Source: Halocafeteria seosinensis
Lineage: Eukaryota > Sar > Bigyra > Bicosoecida
NCBI GenBank assembly: GCA_001687465.1
Contig: LVLI01000120.1
Coordinates: 1-39,606, forward strand
Reading direction: 5' to 3'
DNA length: 39,606 nucleotides
The position numbers were made by a program, and so were the translations under genes. The notes under the pieces are model-generated. The model did no database searches. It was not told the origin of the DNA and saw only the letters and a list, made by a program, of their open reading frames with translations. Of this stretch, positions 29,696 through 39,606 are shown piece after piece (the stretch's first letter is position 1; the number at the start of each line of letters is the position of its first letter).

Positions 29696-31754
29696 CTAGT
29701 GCGCTTTATCCGAGTACCTGCCCCGGCCAAGCATTGAATCATCTTTGGCATGAGTCCCTAAACTGCCATTCTGGGTTGTCCCATAAACGTCTACATCTTC
29801 ATCTCTTCTGACAGGAGGTGACTCTACAATGTCATGTATTCCTCGTGGAGCATTGGCAACGAGTGCGGGAGTGTCTTGCAGGTTTGATGGTGTCTGTCCC
29901 ATTTGTCCCTTCGCGCGTTTACGCAAAAGAGCACGCTGGAAGTGACAGAGCAAAGGACCATAAATAATGTTAAGAAGAGAGGAAAGCGACAGAGGTTGTT
30001 TCGACACTTACTCGCTCCCGGCGTTTTCTCGCCCTCTTTGTGTATATAAAGTACTGAAACATGATGAGAAAGTCGAAAACAAGGGTACCCGCAGCGCCAG
30101 GGAAGAAAGGGGCTTCGGCTTTCCAATCTTTCTTCTGATCTCCATCAAAATCCCCCTGAATTCGCATCACAATGGAGATAACTGCAGCCAAACAATTTGT
30201 CAATATTGCTGTTAAAAAAATCCCAACGGCACTGGACTCTCGTCGGTGTACCTGTTGTAAAGTTGCCCATGAAGGCACAGAAAAACATGAGCCAAGACAA
30301 TCCCACTACGCTTTGCCTCTTGTAATTCTTCCACACCTGAGTTTAACAGTACGCAAGAAATATAGGGGGAGGAAATCCCGCCGACATAATGAATTCTTAC
30401 CTGAGGTAGCCGACTGTTCAAATACAGAACAGTAGACAGGTAGCCAAGCGCTTTGCCGGCAATGTCCCGTCCATGTGGGGTGGGTTTTCCACCTTTAACA
30501 TCGCAATTATCCAAATCCAGTTGGCGGTTCCAGCTCTCTCCCGCACTCCTAGCCACATCAAGACCATCGTCTTCTTGTCCACTTGTCTGATGGAGCCCCA
30601 AGTATGCTATTGTTATCGTCATTAGCATCATCACTGTGGCTCCGGCTACATATTTGCCATTCGTGCCCGCGTGTGATGTGGGCATTGGCTCTGTTCGTTT
30701 TGATTGTTCAACATCTTTTGATAACAACGGAGCCTCCAGTCTTACTTCTTGCTGCCCGTTCGTTTCTCCATCTGTACGGTACGATGACAAATCAGTGATG
30801 TCACCTACACTTTGTCCATCATCATAATCAAGTTCAGAGTCATCGTAGCCGTCGCTACCAGCACTACCTGACCCACGACTTGGCTTTCCGGAAGCAGTGG
30901 CAGCAGTCGTGGTCGAGTTCGTGGCTGAGAAAATCGAGCAACACGAGCGATTAAGAACAAAAGGAAAAAGACAAGGAACACGAGAGTGGGTAGTGCTGTA
31001 GCGGCTACCGCTGGTTACAACAATAACAAAGACGAAGGAGAAAAAAAAGGGGGTACCTACCCTACCAGTAAGTACTCACATGTTGTGTTGACGGTCTTCT
31101 CGTTGGCACGAGAACTCTTGTACAATTGCTCCTCGTCGAATTCGAAATTCCCTCTCTCGATTTGCGCTAGCTCCTCCTCTGTATCGGAGGACTCGCATCC
31201 TTCTTCGGTATTTTCGTATCCCGTGGGAGGGGGTAGAAGGCCCTCTTTTTCAGCTTTTTCTCGACGCCATTTGTTTCGAAAATGAAGAAACGCATACTGG
31301 CTCAATATGCAAATGTCCATGACTACAAATAAAATGGCCGTGTAAGTCTGCATCATAGAGCGTAGGGAGGTGAATAACACACAGGGAACAATCCTCCTCC
31401 TTGCATTCACTGACCTGTGTCGGCACTTGCCGCGTCAATATGGTGCCCACCATGTTCGATACATCTCCTCCTAGCCACTCCAGTAAGAACCAGAGGGACA
31501 GAGCCTGCATCAGTCATGCCTGTAGACTTGCATACAAGGTCAAGAAAAAGACAGGACGGACTCACCTCGGCTGTTCCATTCCGCCAGTTCTTGATGAATT
31601 GTGGGGCCTGACAGCATATCCAGAAGGCCAATGAAGACATCCCAATGACAAAAGCTGCCATATCTAGTGGCGTATAGATGCAGTCTTGCATATTGTTTTG
31701 GATCCACTCATTATAGCCCTGGCCGAATTTCGTAGCGGGGCACTCACACGGCAT
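29696..31754 (-). CDS. PQ-loop transporter, PQLC2/Ypq type (copy 2), 7 exons
   Basis: Exons (minus): 31754-31566, 31504-31415, 31347-31080, 30924-30401, 30336-30252, 30208-30012, 29935-29696; 530 residues with all phases consistent. Same layout as the neighbour at 27643-29302: PQ loops AFWICCQAPQFIKNWRNG and LYLNSRLPQVWKNYKRQ, WFLLEWLGGDVSNMVGTILT, GLSWLMFFCAFMGNFT, and a final segment VISIVMRIQGDFDGDQKKDW plus FFPGAAGTLVFDFLIMFQYF. The central loop is longer (about residues 120-260), very acidic, and interrupted by one extra intron (31079-30925). Intron positions otherwise coincide with copy 1, so the pair arose by tandem duplication. The 43-nt intron at 30251-30209 is the shortest in the window. 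Start chosen by alignment with copy 1; an in-frame upstream extension lacks support. Likely a vacuolar or lysosomal amino-acid exporter. Confidence 0.88.
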
Positions 31755-32477
31755 TTTGATGCTCCCATGCGTCCCCTTACTTACTACTAGGTAAATAATA
31801 ATAAAGACAGATAGAGAGTGAGAGAGAGAGAGAAAAGACGTAAAAGTGCTAGTATCTATAGTACTGGAGACGTCATAACAACAAATCTTTCGATTCTCAT
31901 GCACTGGTACTGCATTATGGAACCCTTACGGGGGGTTATGAGGGGGCCCAATGAGGAGGAGAGAGGAATCACGGTCCATGGAACACACAGTAATAGTGGT
32001 ACTGGATGAGCACTCAACACTATTCCGCTCCTTGCGCGTGGGAAGTTTAAATTACCGATGCTTGTGTGGCAGGGACAAGAATTCATGAAGATTGGATACC
32101 ACCGTTGTTGTGCTGGAACTATCATGATGTGGTACGTATTTTTTGTTGTTGCCGAAGTCTTTGATTTCTTATAACAAGGGCTCGCTGATGAATTCTTTCC
32201 GGAGTAGAAATCAACCGATTCAACTCAAACCGTTCCGACTTTGGCTAAGCACGACGGAGGGTTCAAACACACGCTGCTGAGCACTATAACTCAAGAAACC
32301 GAAATTGACTTCGAAAAGGGCCATTCGGAATGACCAGTCTAACTTAGCCAATGCCTCACAGAAAGCAGCACTGTTGCCCTCCTAGGCAATTTGGTTGCAA
32401 GAGCAGTTCATCAGTCCAGTGAGTTCATCCAGATTCGCTAGGCGTCAATTTGGAGCAAAGGTCCGAGGTGGCAAATT
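31755..32477. other. Intergenic region
   Basis: Holds the promoter of PQ-loop copy 2 and the 3' flank of the riboflavin gene. A (GA)n tract lies at 31806-31836. No supported gene; ORFs here lack codon structure or domain character. Confidence 0.5.
31806..31836. repeat. (GA)n microsatellite
   Basis: Imperfect GA tract about 55-85 bp upstream of the PQ-loop copy 2 start codon, probably within its promoter or 5' untranslated region. Confidence 0.85.
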
Positions 32478-33264
32478 TCACCTCTCGCATAGGTCCACTT
32501 CCGCAAGGGAAACGGGAAACAGCTCGACACCCTTATCGTTTCCTTGGCTATCACTCCTCGGAGAGAGCATTCGCCAGAGCGCTGGCACCGGCATGGCAAG
32601 CTTACTATTGTCAATAGTCCAGCACTGCAAGGCTACGGTAAGACGGGGCAATAGCAAACCATAGTGAGCACAGCAAAGGACTATGCTATGCCAACATTCT
32701 GCGGTTTTCTTGTCCGTCAGTACAGACGAAATACCCGGACAATTCCATAATGGACGTTCGGTAAGCCGACGAAGCACTTTCGGAGGATCAGTATCGTAAG
32801 CAGAGGGTGGGCTGCATGATGTGAACTTTGCGCAATGCTTGGGCTTGGAACCTCTCTGGATACAGGCAACTTCTGCCGAATGAGGTCTGTGAATAACCAT
32901 AAAGCCCACAATAAGCACGTAGCCATCTAAAAGAGCTTTTTTATCCATCTTTGAAATCCTTTCAACTGGTTTTCGTCGCATCTTCTCTAGGACTTGCAGC
33001 CCGGCCCCAGATGAGCCAGAATACAAACTCTCATCATGGACATAAAGTGTAGGCATATCGGCAATGGCGAACTCACGGCGAGATTCCCCGTCCCAGGTTA
33101 CACCTTTATTGCTTGCGAGTACGACATCAACTTCATGATACACTTCATCGAATGCCGCTTTGAAGAAATGAATATCATGTTTTATCTCTATCGTTGGATC
33201 AGCAGAATCTTCCCATCTATCAGTATTAACTCCAGCTTGCAACACGGTAAGTTCGGAGGCGCAC
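32478..33264 (-). other. Unrecognised conserved-looking domain encoded 3' of ribB
   Basis: About 100 residues with clear protein character follow the acceptor at 33264: [60 protein letters not shown] and [19 protein letters not shown]. There is no ATG at its beginning, which favours its being a continuation of ribB and not a separate gene. I do not recognise the family. From about 32930 downward the frame stays open to 32478 but its composition looks non-coding, so a further splice or an earlier stop is likely. A 32-nt GT-AG interval there leads to a stop but would be shorter than any other intron in the window. Confidence 0.55.
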
Positions 33265-34430
33265 CTGTAGTTGGCAAAGAGTGGGAAACATTACATTATT
33301 AGATCCCACTACCTAGCGTATGACAACAAACCTGTATTTGATTAAGTCTGCAATGGAGATTAGCGGCAGTTTCAACTGGCGGGACCGTTGAATAAGTTGA
33401 GGTAGTCGAGACATAGTTCCGTCAGGTTCTTGGATTTCGCATAGATATCCTGCATTTCGTCCGGAGAACAATGCTGTGACAAGCCAGATACCAAGTCCAT
33501 GTTTTCTTTTTTCTCACCAGATGGATAATAGCCTGCGGCTATGGCCAGATCTACGGCTGCTTCCGTGTGTCCGCCTCGTACCTGCGGTACATCATCACGA
33601 AAGAATTGCAAACACAGCACCCTCCTTAGTACTTCCACGTCTCACTCACGAGTACTCCTCCTTCTCTATAAACAAGTGGGAAAACATGACCAGGTCTGGT
33701 GAAATCCGAGGAAACTACGGGAGATTGTCCAGGGGATGTGTGAGCTCCGCCAAGAGCCTTTATCGTAGTGGCACGATCATGAGCCGAGATTCCAGTTGTG
33801 GTGTTGTGCCTGAAATTCACGTATCGTTAAAGCGTTTGGATCGGAAGAAACTAACACGCAGCTGTCAAGCATACTTGTAGTCCACAGAGACAGTGAATGC
33901 TGTACGATGAGGATCAGTATTGCTAGGTACCATGGGAGGTAGATTCAGCTCTGACGCCCTGAAAACGGCATCATTACAATGAACATAGCAAAACTTCCTG
34001 AAGACAAGTTACGCCATTCTTCACTTACCGTTCCGCCGTCACTGAGCAGCAAATGAGACCGGTGCATTCTCGAACCATCATTGCCAAAGACTGCATTGTG
34101 TACGCGTCACTCACCAACTTCATCAACGACATGATGTCAGCTGCTTACCTCTTTCGTAGCAAGTTCCGAGGGCATGATCAAGTCGCCCTCATTCTCCCGA
34201 TCGAAATCATCCTGTTGAACACGATTCACCCTTGGAACTGAATAAAATGGCCATCACTTCCCATAATACGCACGTACCACTACAATGGCAAATGTGCCAC
34301 GGGTTCGGAAAGCTTCCAGCGCTTCCTCTATCGTACTCAGCTCCCCCTCTCCTTGAGGATCATGTTCACCGTTGAGCGTAAAATGCTGCGATGTCTCTGA
34401 AGGAGCATCCTGACGTGTATGGGCTTCCAT
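32478..34430 (-). CDS. ribB: 3,4-dihydroxy-2-butanone-4-phosphate synthase, with predicted in-frame unknown C-terminal domain
   Basis: Exons (minus): 34430-34278, 34211-34149, 34090-34029, 33958-33875, 33809-33650, 33581-33518, 33449-33332, then 33264-32478. The enzyme converts ribulose 5-phosphate to the four-carbon precursor of riboflavin. Signatures: [20 protein letters not shown] (acidic loop, Mg2+), [44 protein letters not shown] (conserved His and Glu), [18 protein letters not shown] and SIADLIKYR. The first seven exons (234 residues) already make a full-length enzyme. Two endings are possible: read-through past 33332 to a TAG at 33313, or splicing (donor GTTTGTTG, acceptor CTACAG) into exon 8. 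No GTP cyclohydrolase II domain is present. An in-frame ATG at 34472 would add 14 residues. Exon 8's true end is uncertain. Confidence 0.85.
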
Positions 34431-35158
34431 AATGGACAAAGAGGCGTAAATTCCACGGAAGTACGGTCGCACAGCTCCTCTCTCACTCCCAACTACCTTT
34501 TCTTTCTCTCACTACCGCTGTCGGATCCCATGCAGAGAACAAAAATCCAAACAACCTACCGGAAAAAATTCGCATCCCTGACGTGTGTAGACGCTATATA
34601 CAGCGGCGAGATTCCGGAAACATCCCAACTTCACAAAAAAAGGTCCGTCGCGGAGCTTCACAAACCGTGGAGCGGAGAAGCGAAGGAAGCTTTAGTAACG
34701 TGGGAATTGAGTCGTCAAATGAATTCCGCTCACTACCTCCAGTAACACGCGACAGCATCGGTCGCGAAGGATAAAGACAAGGCAGTTTCCTCTTCCGCCA
34801 CTAAAGCTCCCAGGAACTCGTAATAATTCCACTGAAAAAGCAGAAGGCAGTCAGTGGCTCGGGACTCCGAGTCTGGAGTACGGCGATCCAAACATCAAAT
34901 GATAAGATGAGTGGAGGTCTCCATGTTGTGTGTGTGAGTGTGTGTGTGTAGTGGCCAGATGAATCAAGTCGAGCAACCCGAGCACGATGCAACTGACACA
35001 CGACGGTTAGAAGGTTTGTATTGTAGATACCTGGTATACATGTGATACGTGTATTTACTCAAGATGAACACATGTTTTTCAAAGCTCATGGATAACTCAC
35101 TTGGTTCATCTTAGGGCAGTGATGTATGAACACCCCAATCATTTGTATCCCTTCATAC
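34431..35158. other. Intergenic region with (TG)n tract
   Basis: Between the ribB start and the helicase 3' end. A TG microsatellite lies at 34925-34950. A plus-strand frame at 34419-34745 is open but without recognisable features; I leave it uncalled. Confidence 0.5.
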
Positions 35159-38100
35159 TTAGAGACCGTACTGAAGGGAGAACGACTCATCCTCGAGTAC
35201 CACTGAACGCACAGGTCGAGCTCGAGCTCTAGTTCTTGACGCCAGCTTTTCATCTGAACTCGCGTTACTACTGCTCTCTTTCAGCAGCAGTTTAGTGTGT
35301 CTCCCGTTTTGAAGAAACGTTTCCAAACATGAGCAAGAAGCTTCCTCGGGTCCAGACAATCCGGTCCGCGGAGCCACCCGACTAAGTTTTCCATTTTCTT
35401 GGCAGTGTCGGACGAAATCTTTCCACACTTTTGCTTGTGACGATAGACACTGGGAATCCCCTATCACAATGAGTGCCCGCTTTGCTCGAGTAAGTGATAC
35501 ATTCATCCTCCGGGACTCTTTAACAAAACCGATATTGTTGATTAGCCTGTTGCTTTGTGCACCCTGCTTCCCGCCTTTACGACGAGAAGCTTCCTTCAAT
35601 TCAGAGCTTCTCACGGCAGAAATGATGACAATATCCTTTTCCTGACCTTGGAAGCTATCTACTGTATTTACACTAATCCGCTCACTTTTCCGATCACCGA
35701 TACTCTTCCGAAGCTCTTCCTTGATTGTATCCAGTTGCGCTCGGTACGGACTGATCACCCCTACGGTTCCAAAATCCATCTGGGGACAAAGGGTTGCTAA
35801 GTGTTTACAGACAGCAGCGACGATTTCTGCTTCCGCTGGATTTGACTTGGACAGATTATTATCTACGCAAAGCGAAGGTCCGATAGTATGAGAGTTACGG
35901 TGCACGTCAATCCAATGCAAGCCAGAGAAACATTCATGGTTCTCGTACTCCAGTTTCGCGCGATTCTGCACACTCAGTGCGTCTTTCAGAAGATTGTCAT
36001 AAAAGCGACTTTTGGGAAAGGCACTCAATCTAGGATCCATCCTATACTGTGTGTCGAGCAAGGAGACTGGAATACCGCTTCTTATGAGGCGCTCAAACAA
36101 GCTTTCCTTGTAGCCGGTTTCTTCTGCTTGCGTGGAAAATGTGGTTGCTTCTAGTTGTTGTGGGTCACCGATGAGAATGAGTTCCCTGCAGAAATAGCTT
36201 AAAGGAATGAGCGCTGAAGTTTCCGTGGCTTGACAAGCCTCATCGACAATGATAGCGTCAAAGCAAGAGCTATCCAGGAAGTCAATGTGAGACTTCGTCG
36301 AGGATGACAACGTGGTAGCAATGACATCAGCAGCGTCAATAATTTCCCGAGATAGCACATTTTCCAATTGCTTTCTGGTGGCAACCTCTTGCTGCATGCA
36401 AAGTATTCTCTGATCGTTGAATTCAATCTCTTTCTGCAGAGATTCTGCCTGTAGTTCGAGCTGCACACTAGAGCGGGTAGTTTGCATTAGCGCATCTATC
36501 TTTTTCCTGAGAGAATCTCCGTGGCTTATCAACGAGGATAGATCCTCTTCAACAGCCAAGGAAGGAAACTCTGCCTTCATGGCGCGCTCTACCTGTGCAT
36601 CTAGCGTTAAATCTTGCATATGTGGGTGGATCCTCTCTTCTCGTCCAACCCTGACAATACGGGGTTTCAACGGATCACCGTTACTATCCCACATCCCTAC
36701 AATGTCCTTCTGGCGCCCGTTGGACGGTTTGGCAACCATACGGCGGAGCAGTTCGTCAACTGCAGCATTGGAAGGAGCGCACACTAGCACGCGTCCACAT
36801 GGCCTCTGGTTGTTTAACTTTGGTCCCATTTGCACCCTTCTCTTTGCTTCATCAAGGACACTGGGGACTTCGCTTTCTTCCAAGTCTCTAGACTCAGTGG
36901 GGACTTCACCTTCTTCCAAGTCACTAAATCCGGCATCTGCTACTTCCAAACGTTCCGGTTTTCTATCTGTAACAGGACAGGCGGCAAGAATCAGGGAGAC
37001 AATGCCAAGGAGCGTCGACGTCTTGCCTGTTCCTGGTGGACCTTGAATCAGCGACACTCCAGATCCTGAGTGTTGCACCACATCGGAGGCCACACCACAC
37101 GTGCCTTCTTGCTTCCAGCTCGGGATGTAATTCGGAAAATCACGGGTGTCGTATATCTTACGACTTGGGCCATCGGCTTGGGGGCAACACCCTTCAGTAT
37201 GCACTGTGCACGTTTGCCGGGCACAATAGAGTATTGCGGCTAGTTGAGAGTCATTGTAGACAGCACTCAATCGCTGATACAGACCCTTGGTAATGCAGAT
37301 ATCCCTACTCTTGTCGTTTGGCAAGTAATTTATCTTCCCTGCGAAGAGCATATGGAATCTCAGTGTACTCACTCACTGAAAGCGCTTATCAATAGTAGCA
37401 TAACACTTACCTCGTTTCTTTATTCCTGGGATACGACAGTATATCATTTCCTTCTTGCATGTCAGTAAAGGACTAAAAAGGGAAACGGGGGATACGCAAG
37501 CTGCATTATACTCTCTTAGCAATGTCGTAAGATTTTGCAGTCGTATTGCAAGGAATCGTCGATCAGGTTTCATTTCTCGCATGGCAATAGCCGCTGAGTC
37601 GAACCACCTGGCAGATTCAGAGTTCGATACCATGGGTAGCTCTGAAGGCTGCATCGCCTTCAGCGAAGAGACTGGACCAGTGTTGGCTCCCAACGATGAT
37701 AGTCTCTCTTGTGGGGAAGATTCCACGACTGCGAGGAAACAGCATCTCGCGTATGACCTCGAGGCATCAGAAGACTCGAGATTCGGAAAAACCAGAACCA
37801 CATCATTATATCTCAGCAGTAGATCCTCGTCATCAGTTCTCCCCTCACGATACCTGAATGGTGCTTTGAAGAAGTCACTGGAATCCGAGCTGTCTGAACT
37901 AAGGACTTGGCAATGATAGACATCATCCACTGCACGACGTGGTGGATTGTAGAAGCGGTCCGTTGGCTTCTTGTGCGCTGAGAAAGTGTCCTTGAACGAA
38001 ACCTCCAGTTTCATCGACAGCTTTTCCAAAGAACCTTGTAGAATTGCGCGTGCTTCTTCCAGCAAGATTGAGCACTTATGGGCAACATACAAAGCCATGG

Positions 38101-38530
38101 ACTGTTGGGCCAATTCTGGATGCGGCATTGCGTTCGGTAGCCCTGTAGGCGTATTCAGGTAATCGAATACACGTATGTCTTTTGACGGCTTTCCTTTGGG
38201 AGAAGGTTTCAAGATCCATGGCAGAGGCATAGCGAGAAGACGCTTGAGAAAGGGTTTTTCACTTGTTTTGAGCGCCAAATTACCTCCTTTATGCAGTTTG
38301 GGGCGCTCGAGTCGGCGGAGGAACTCTGGCAGATGTCTACTGGGGTCAGGTAAGGTACCCCATGCATCTTGATACCAATTAGAGCCAGTCACACTGGCAC
38401 TATCGTAGAATCTCTCAGATAGCCCATCTACGCTGTCATCCAAGACAGACACAGGCTGTCCAGATTTGCGCGCCCGCGTTGGTCTTTTGCGGGTCGGCGC
38501 TGCGCCGCGGCGGCGGCGTTGTTTTGACAT
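35159..38530 (-). CDS. SEN1: Sen1/senataxin-like SF1B RNA/DNA helicase, 2 exons
   Basis: Exons 38530-37411 and 37338-35159 (72-nt intron, donor GTAAGTGTT, acceptor TTCGCAG) give 1,099 residues. Upf1-like superfamily 1B helicases unwind nucleic acid 5'-3'; Sen1 members act in transcription termination and R-loop removal in the nucleus. Motifs in order: I GPPGTGKTSTLL (about 473), Ia VLVCAPSNAAVDELLRRM, II FDAIIVDEACQATE (about 739), III LILIGDPQQLEATTFS (about 764), IV DTQYRMDPRLSAFP, V NTVDSFQGQEKDIVIISAVR, VI RRMNVSLTRAKRALIVIGD. A coiled-coil-like insert lies between Ia and II, and an acidic direct repeat (DLEEGEVP, DLEESEVP) lies just after motif I. The N-terminal 370 residues start with an Arg/Lys-rich, nuclear-signal-like tail. 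Far shorter than yeast Sen1 or human senataxin, so it lacks their long N-terminal domain. Confidence 0.92.
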
Positions 38531-39110
38531 GCTTACGTCTATACAGCAACTTGATTCAAGTGAACTCTTGATCTGCTTTCTTCCTGATAGAATGTACTAT
38601 TACTTGAACAAGATTGGCAAACCTATGCTTCGAAATACTTGTAACATACTGGCTGTGTGGGCTGTCAAGCAAATTGCGCGCCCCGCGCGCGCTTTTGACG
38701 GCGATTTGAATCCAGGCTGCCTACAGCGTTGTTTTAGTCCCTTATTCAATTGCTAGATGTTCACTCATTCTGAAGGAGTGCATTATGTTTCTTGCCTTCT
38801 TGTTTGTGGAAAGCCGCGATGGGCGGCCGTTGCCATTAAAGAAACTGTATCGCTATGAAACCGACGCGTTACCCCAGTACAGTACAGTACAAGTTGTGAA
38901 ACATCGCAAGACAAGAGGGGTTGCTTGCACCTATGTCTTGAGCAATCTGTAGCATCCCTAGATACGGTTTTGGTTTCCCTGTTTTTTGTCTGTTATATCC
39001 TTGCATACATGTATTTGCTGTTGCTAAGAAACTACAGTACACTACTACTACTGAACTGTCAAACTCAAATTCGTGCCTGGTATTGTCGATTGGCTGCACA
39101 CACACACAAA
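38531..39110. other. Intergenic region upstream of the helicase
   Basis: Must include the helicase promoter. A run of alternating GC (GCGCGCCCCGCGCGCGC) lies near 38680. No gene supported; open frames on both strands are short and featureless. Confidence 0.5.
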
Positions 39111-39580
39111 TGTGACAGATAGCCCACCGGCCGGGACACACCGGCTGCACAGTCACGGACTCCTTTCGAGTGAAGTGTACCTGCACACCATTAGTTGCCA
39201 TGACCCTGACAGTCCAGACCGATCCATCGGGACGGAAGCATATATTTCGTAGCAAAATGTCGATGCTTATTGCGTGCAAAGTCCTGCTGTCAGCTCGTGG
39301 TGGCGGAGAAAGCCCGTTCTACACAAACACATGACAACGGGACAGAGAATTGCTTAAGCGCACACAATGCTGGCTCATGGTATTCACTTCTCAATGCCTT
39401 CCAGTGGTTGATGAGACGCGGAACAATGGAAGCATGTTGATTGGTTCCGTCCCCATTGAAACTGAAGGTACTCAAACGTTTCATCACAATGCTCTTTGAA
39501 ACGATTACGGAGGAAAGTCAATAACCGTTCCTCGTGAAGAGGATGCGGTCAACTCCCCGGCCGGTGGGCTATCTGTCACA
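39111..39580 (-). mobile_element. Truncated DNA transposon with 25-bp TIRs and hAT dimerisation fragment
   Basis: Perfect 25-bp terminal inverted repeats (39111-39135 and 39556-39580, starting TGTGACAGATAG) enclose 420 bp. Between them, minus strand 39487-39290 encodes a fragment with the hAT C-terminal dimerisation signature (LKQFSVPLSCVCVERAFSAT). The rest of the transposase is missing, so this is a non-autonomous, internally deleted copy. Outer flanks are simple repeats (CA on the left, TA on the right), so no 8-bp target duplication can be recognised. One end recurs as a solo copy at 3561-3617. Confidence 0.7.
39290..39487 (-). pseudogene. hAT transposase C-terminal fragment
   Basis: About 65 codons ending shortly after VERAFSATTS. 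The spacing from a helix with W-K-A-L to L-x-x-F-S-V-P to E-R-A-F-S matches hAT C-termini. It is not closely similar to the transposase-like gene at 23604-25670, so the two come from different hAT lineages. No start codon context or upstream catalytic domain is present. Confidence 0.6.
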
Positions 39581-39606
39581 TATATATATATATATGTGTA
39601 TATATG
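39581..39606. repeat. (TA)n microsatellite at window edge
   Basis: A TA tract with one GTG interruption directly adjoins the right terminal inverted repeat and runs off the window. Confidence 0.85.

Noticed and set aside
32880-32925. A 32-nt GT-AG intron that would end the ribB extension at a nearby stop
   Set aside because: It is shorter than any other inferred intron in the window (43 nt minimum), so I did not use it for the gene model.
32478-33264. GTP cyclohydrolase II half of a bifunctional RibBA protein
   Set aside because: The expected zinc-binding cysteines and the H-S-E-C-L-T-G-D type motif are absent; the sequence does not resemble RibA.
1-39606. CRISPR arrays, rRNA or tRNA genes
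   Set aside because: I looked for direct-repeat/spacer patterns, rRNA-like conserved blocks and B-box-like sequences and found none that hold up.

Overview
The window is nuclear DNA of a eukaryote, probably a microbial or algal one. Several genes are split by short GT-AG introns (about 43 to 80 nt), the standard stop codons are used, and mobile-element debris is abundant. I see no marker that fixes the lineage. The riboflavin gene lacks the GTP cyclohydrolase II half usual in plants and many algae, which is only a weak hint.

Left part (1-13 kb). A 5'-truncated non-LTR retroelement on the minus strand (reverse transcriptase, a nuclease-like C-terminus, RNase H) runs off the left edge. It abuts a decayed leucine-rich-repeat (LRR) gene on the plus strand. 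Next come an aldo-keto reductase, a dispersed repeat (copy A, 5433-6591), a secreted GLUG-like repeat protein, a repeat/relic-rich stretch with transposase-like fragments, and an unrecognised 260-residue ORF.

Centre (13-26 kb). The main gene (13020-19684) is NLR-like: signal peptide, one membrane segment, a large novel middle region, a NACHT NTPase, ankyrin-like repeats and 18 near-identical 27-residue cysteine-type LRRs. Its reading frame breaks exactly at the expected Walker B. A well-formed 116-nt GT-AG interval there would rejoin the frame but delete Walker B. Two unrecognised membrane-protein genes follow. One lies inside copy B of the dispersed repeat, and copy A lacks it with a clean junction after the eighth codon. 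A hAT-like transposase gene comes next.

Right part (26-39.6 kb). This is mostly housekeeping: a mitochondrial 3-hydroxyacyl-CoA dehydrogenase (7 exons), two tandem PQ-loop transporters of the PQLC2/Ypq type (6 and 7 exons), a 3,4-dihydroxy-2-butanone-4-phosphate synthase that appears spliced in frame to an unrecognised C-terminal domain, and a Sen1/senataxin-like helicase (2 exons). A truncated hAT fragment between 25-bp terminal inverted repeats closes the window.

The genes do not form one pathway. The most distinctive content is the membrane-anchored NACHT-ANK-LRR protein together with an older relic of the same LRR class about 10 kb away. Exon boundaries were derived by hand from splice consensus, reading-frame continuity and paralogue or family agreement.
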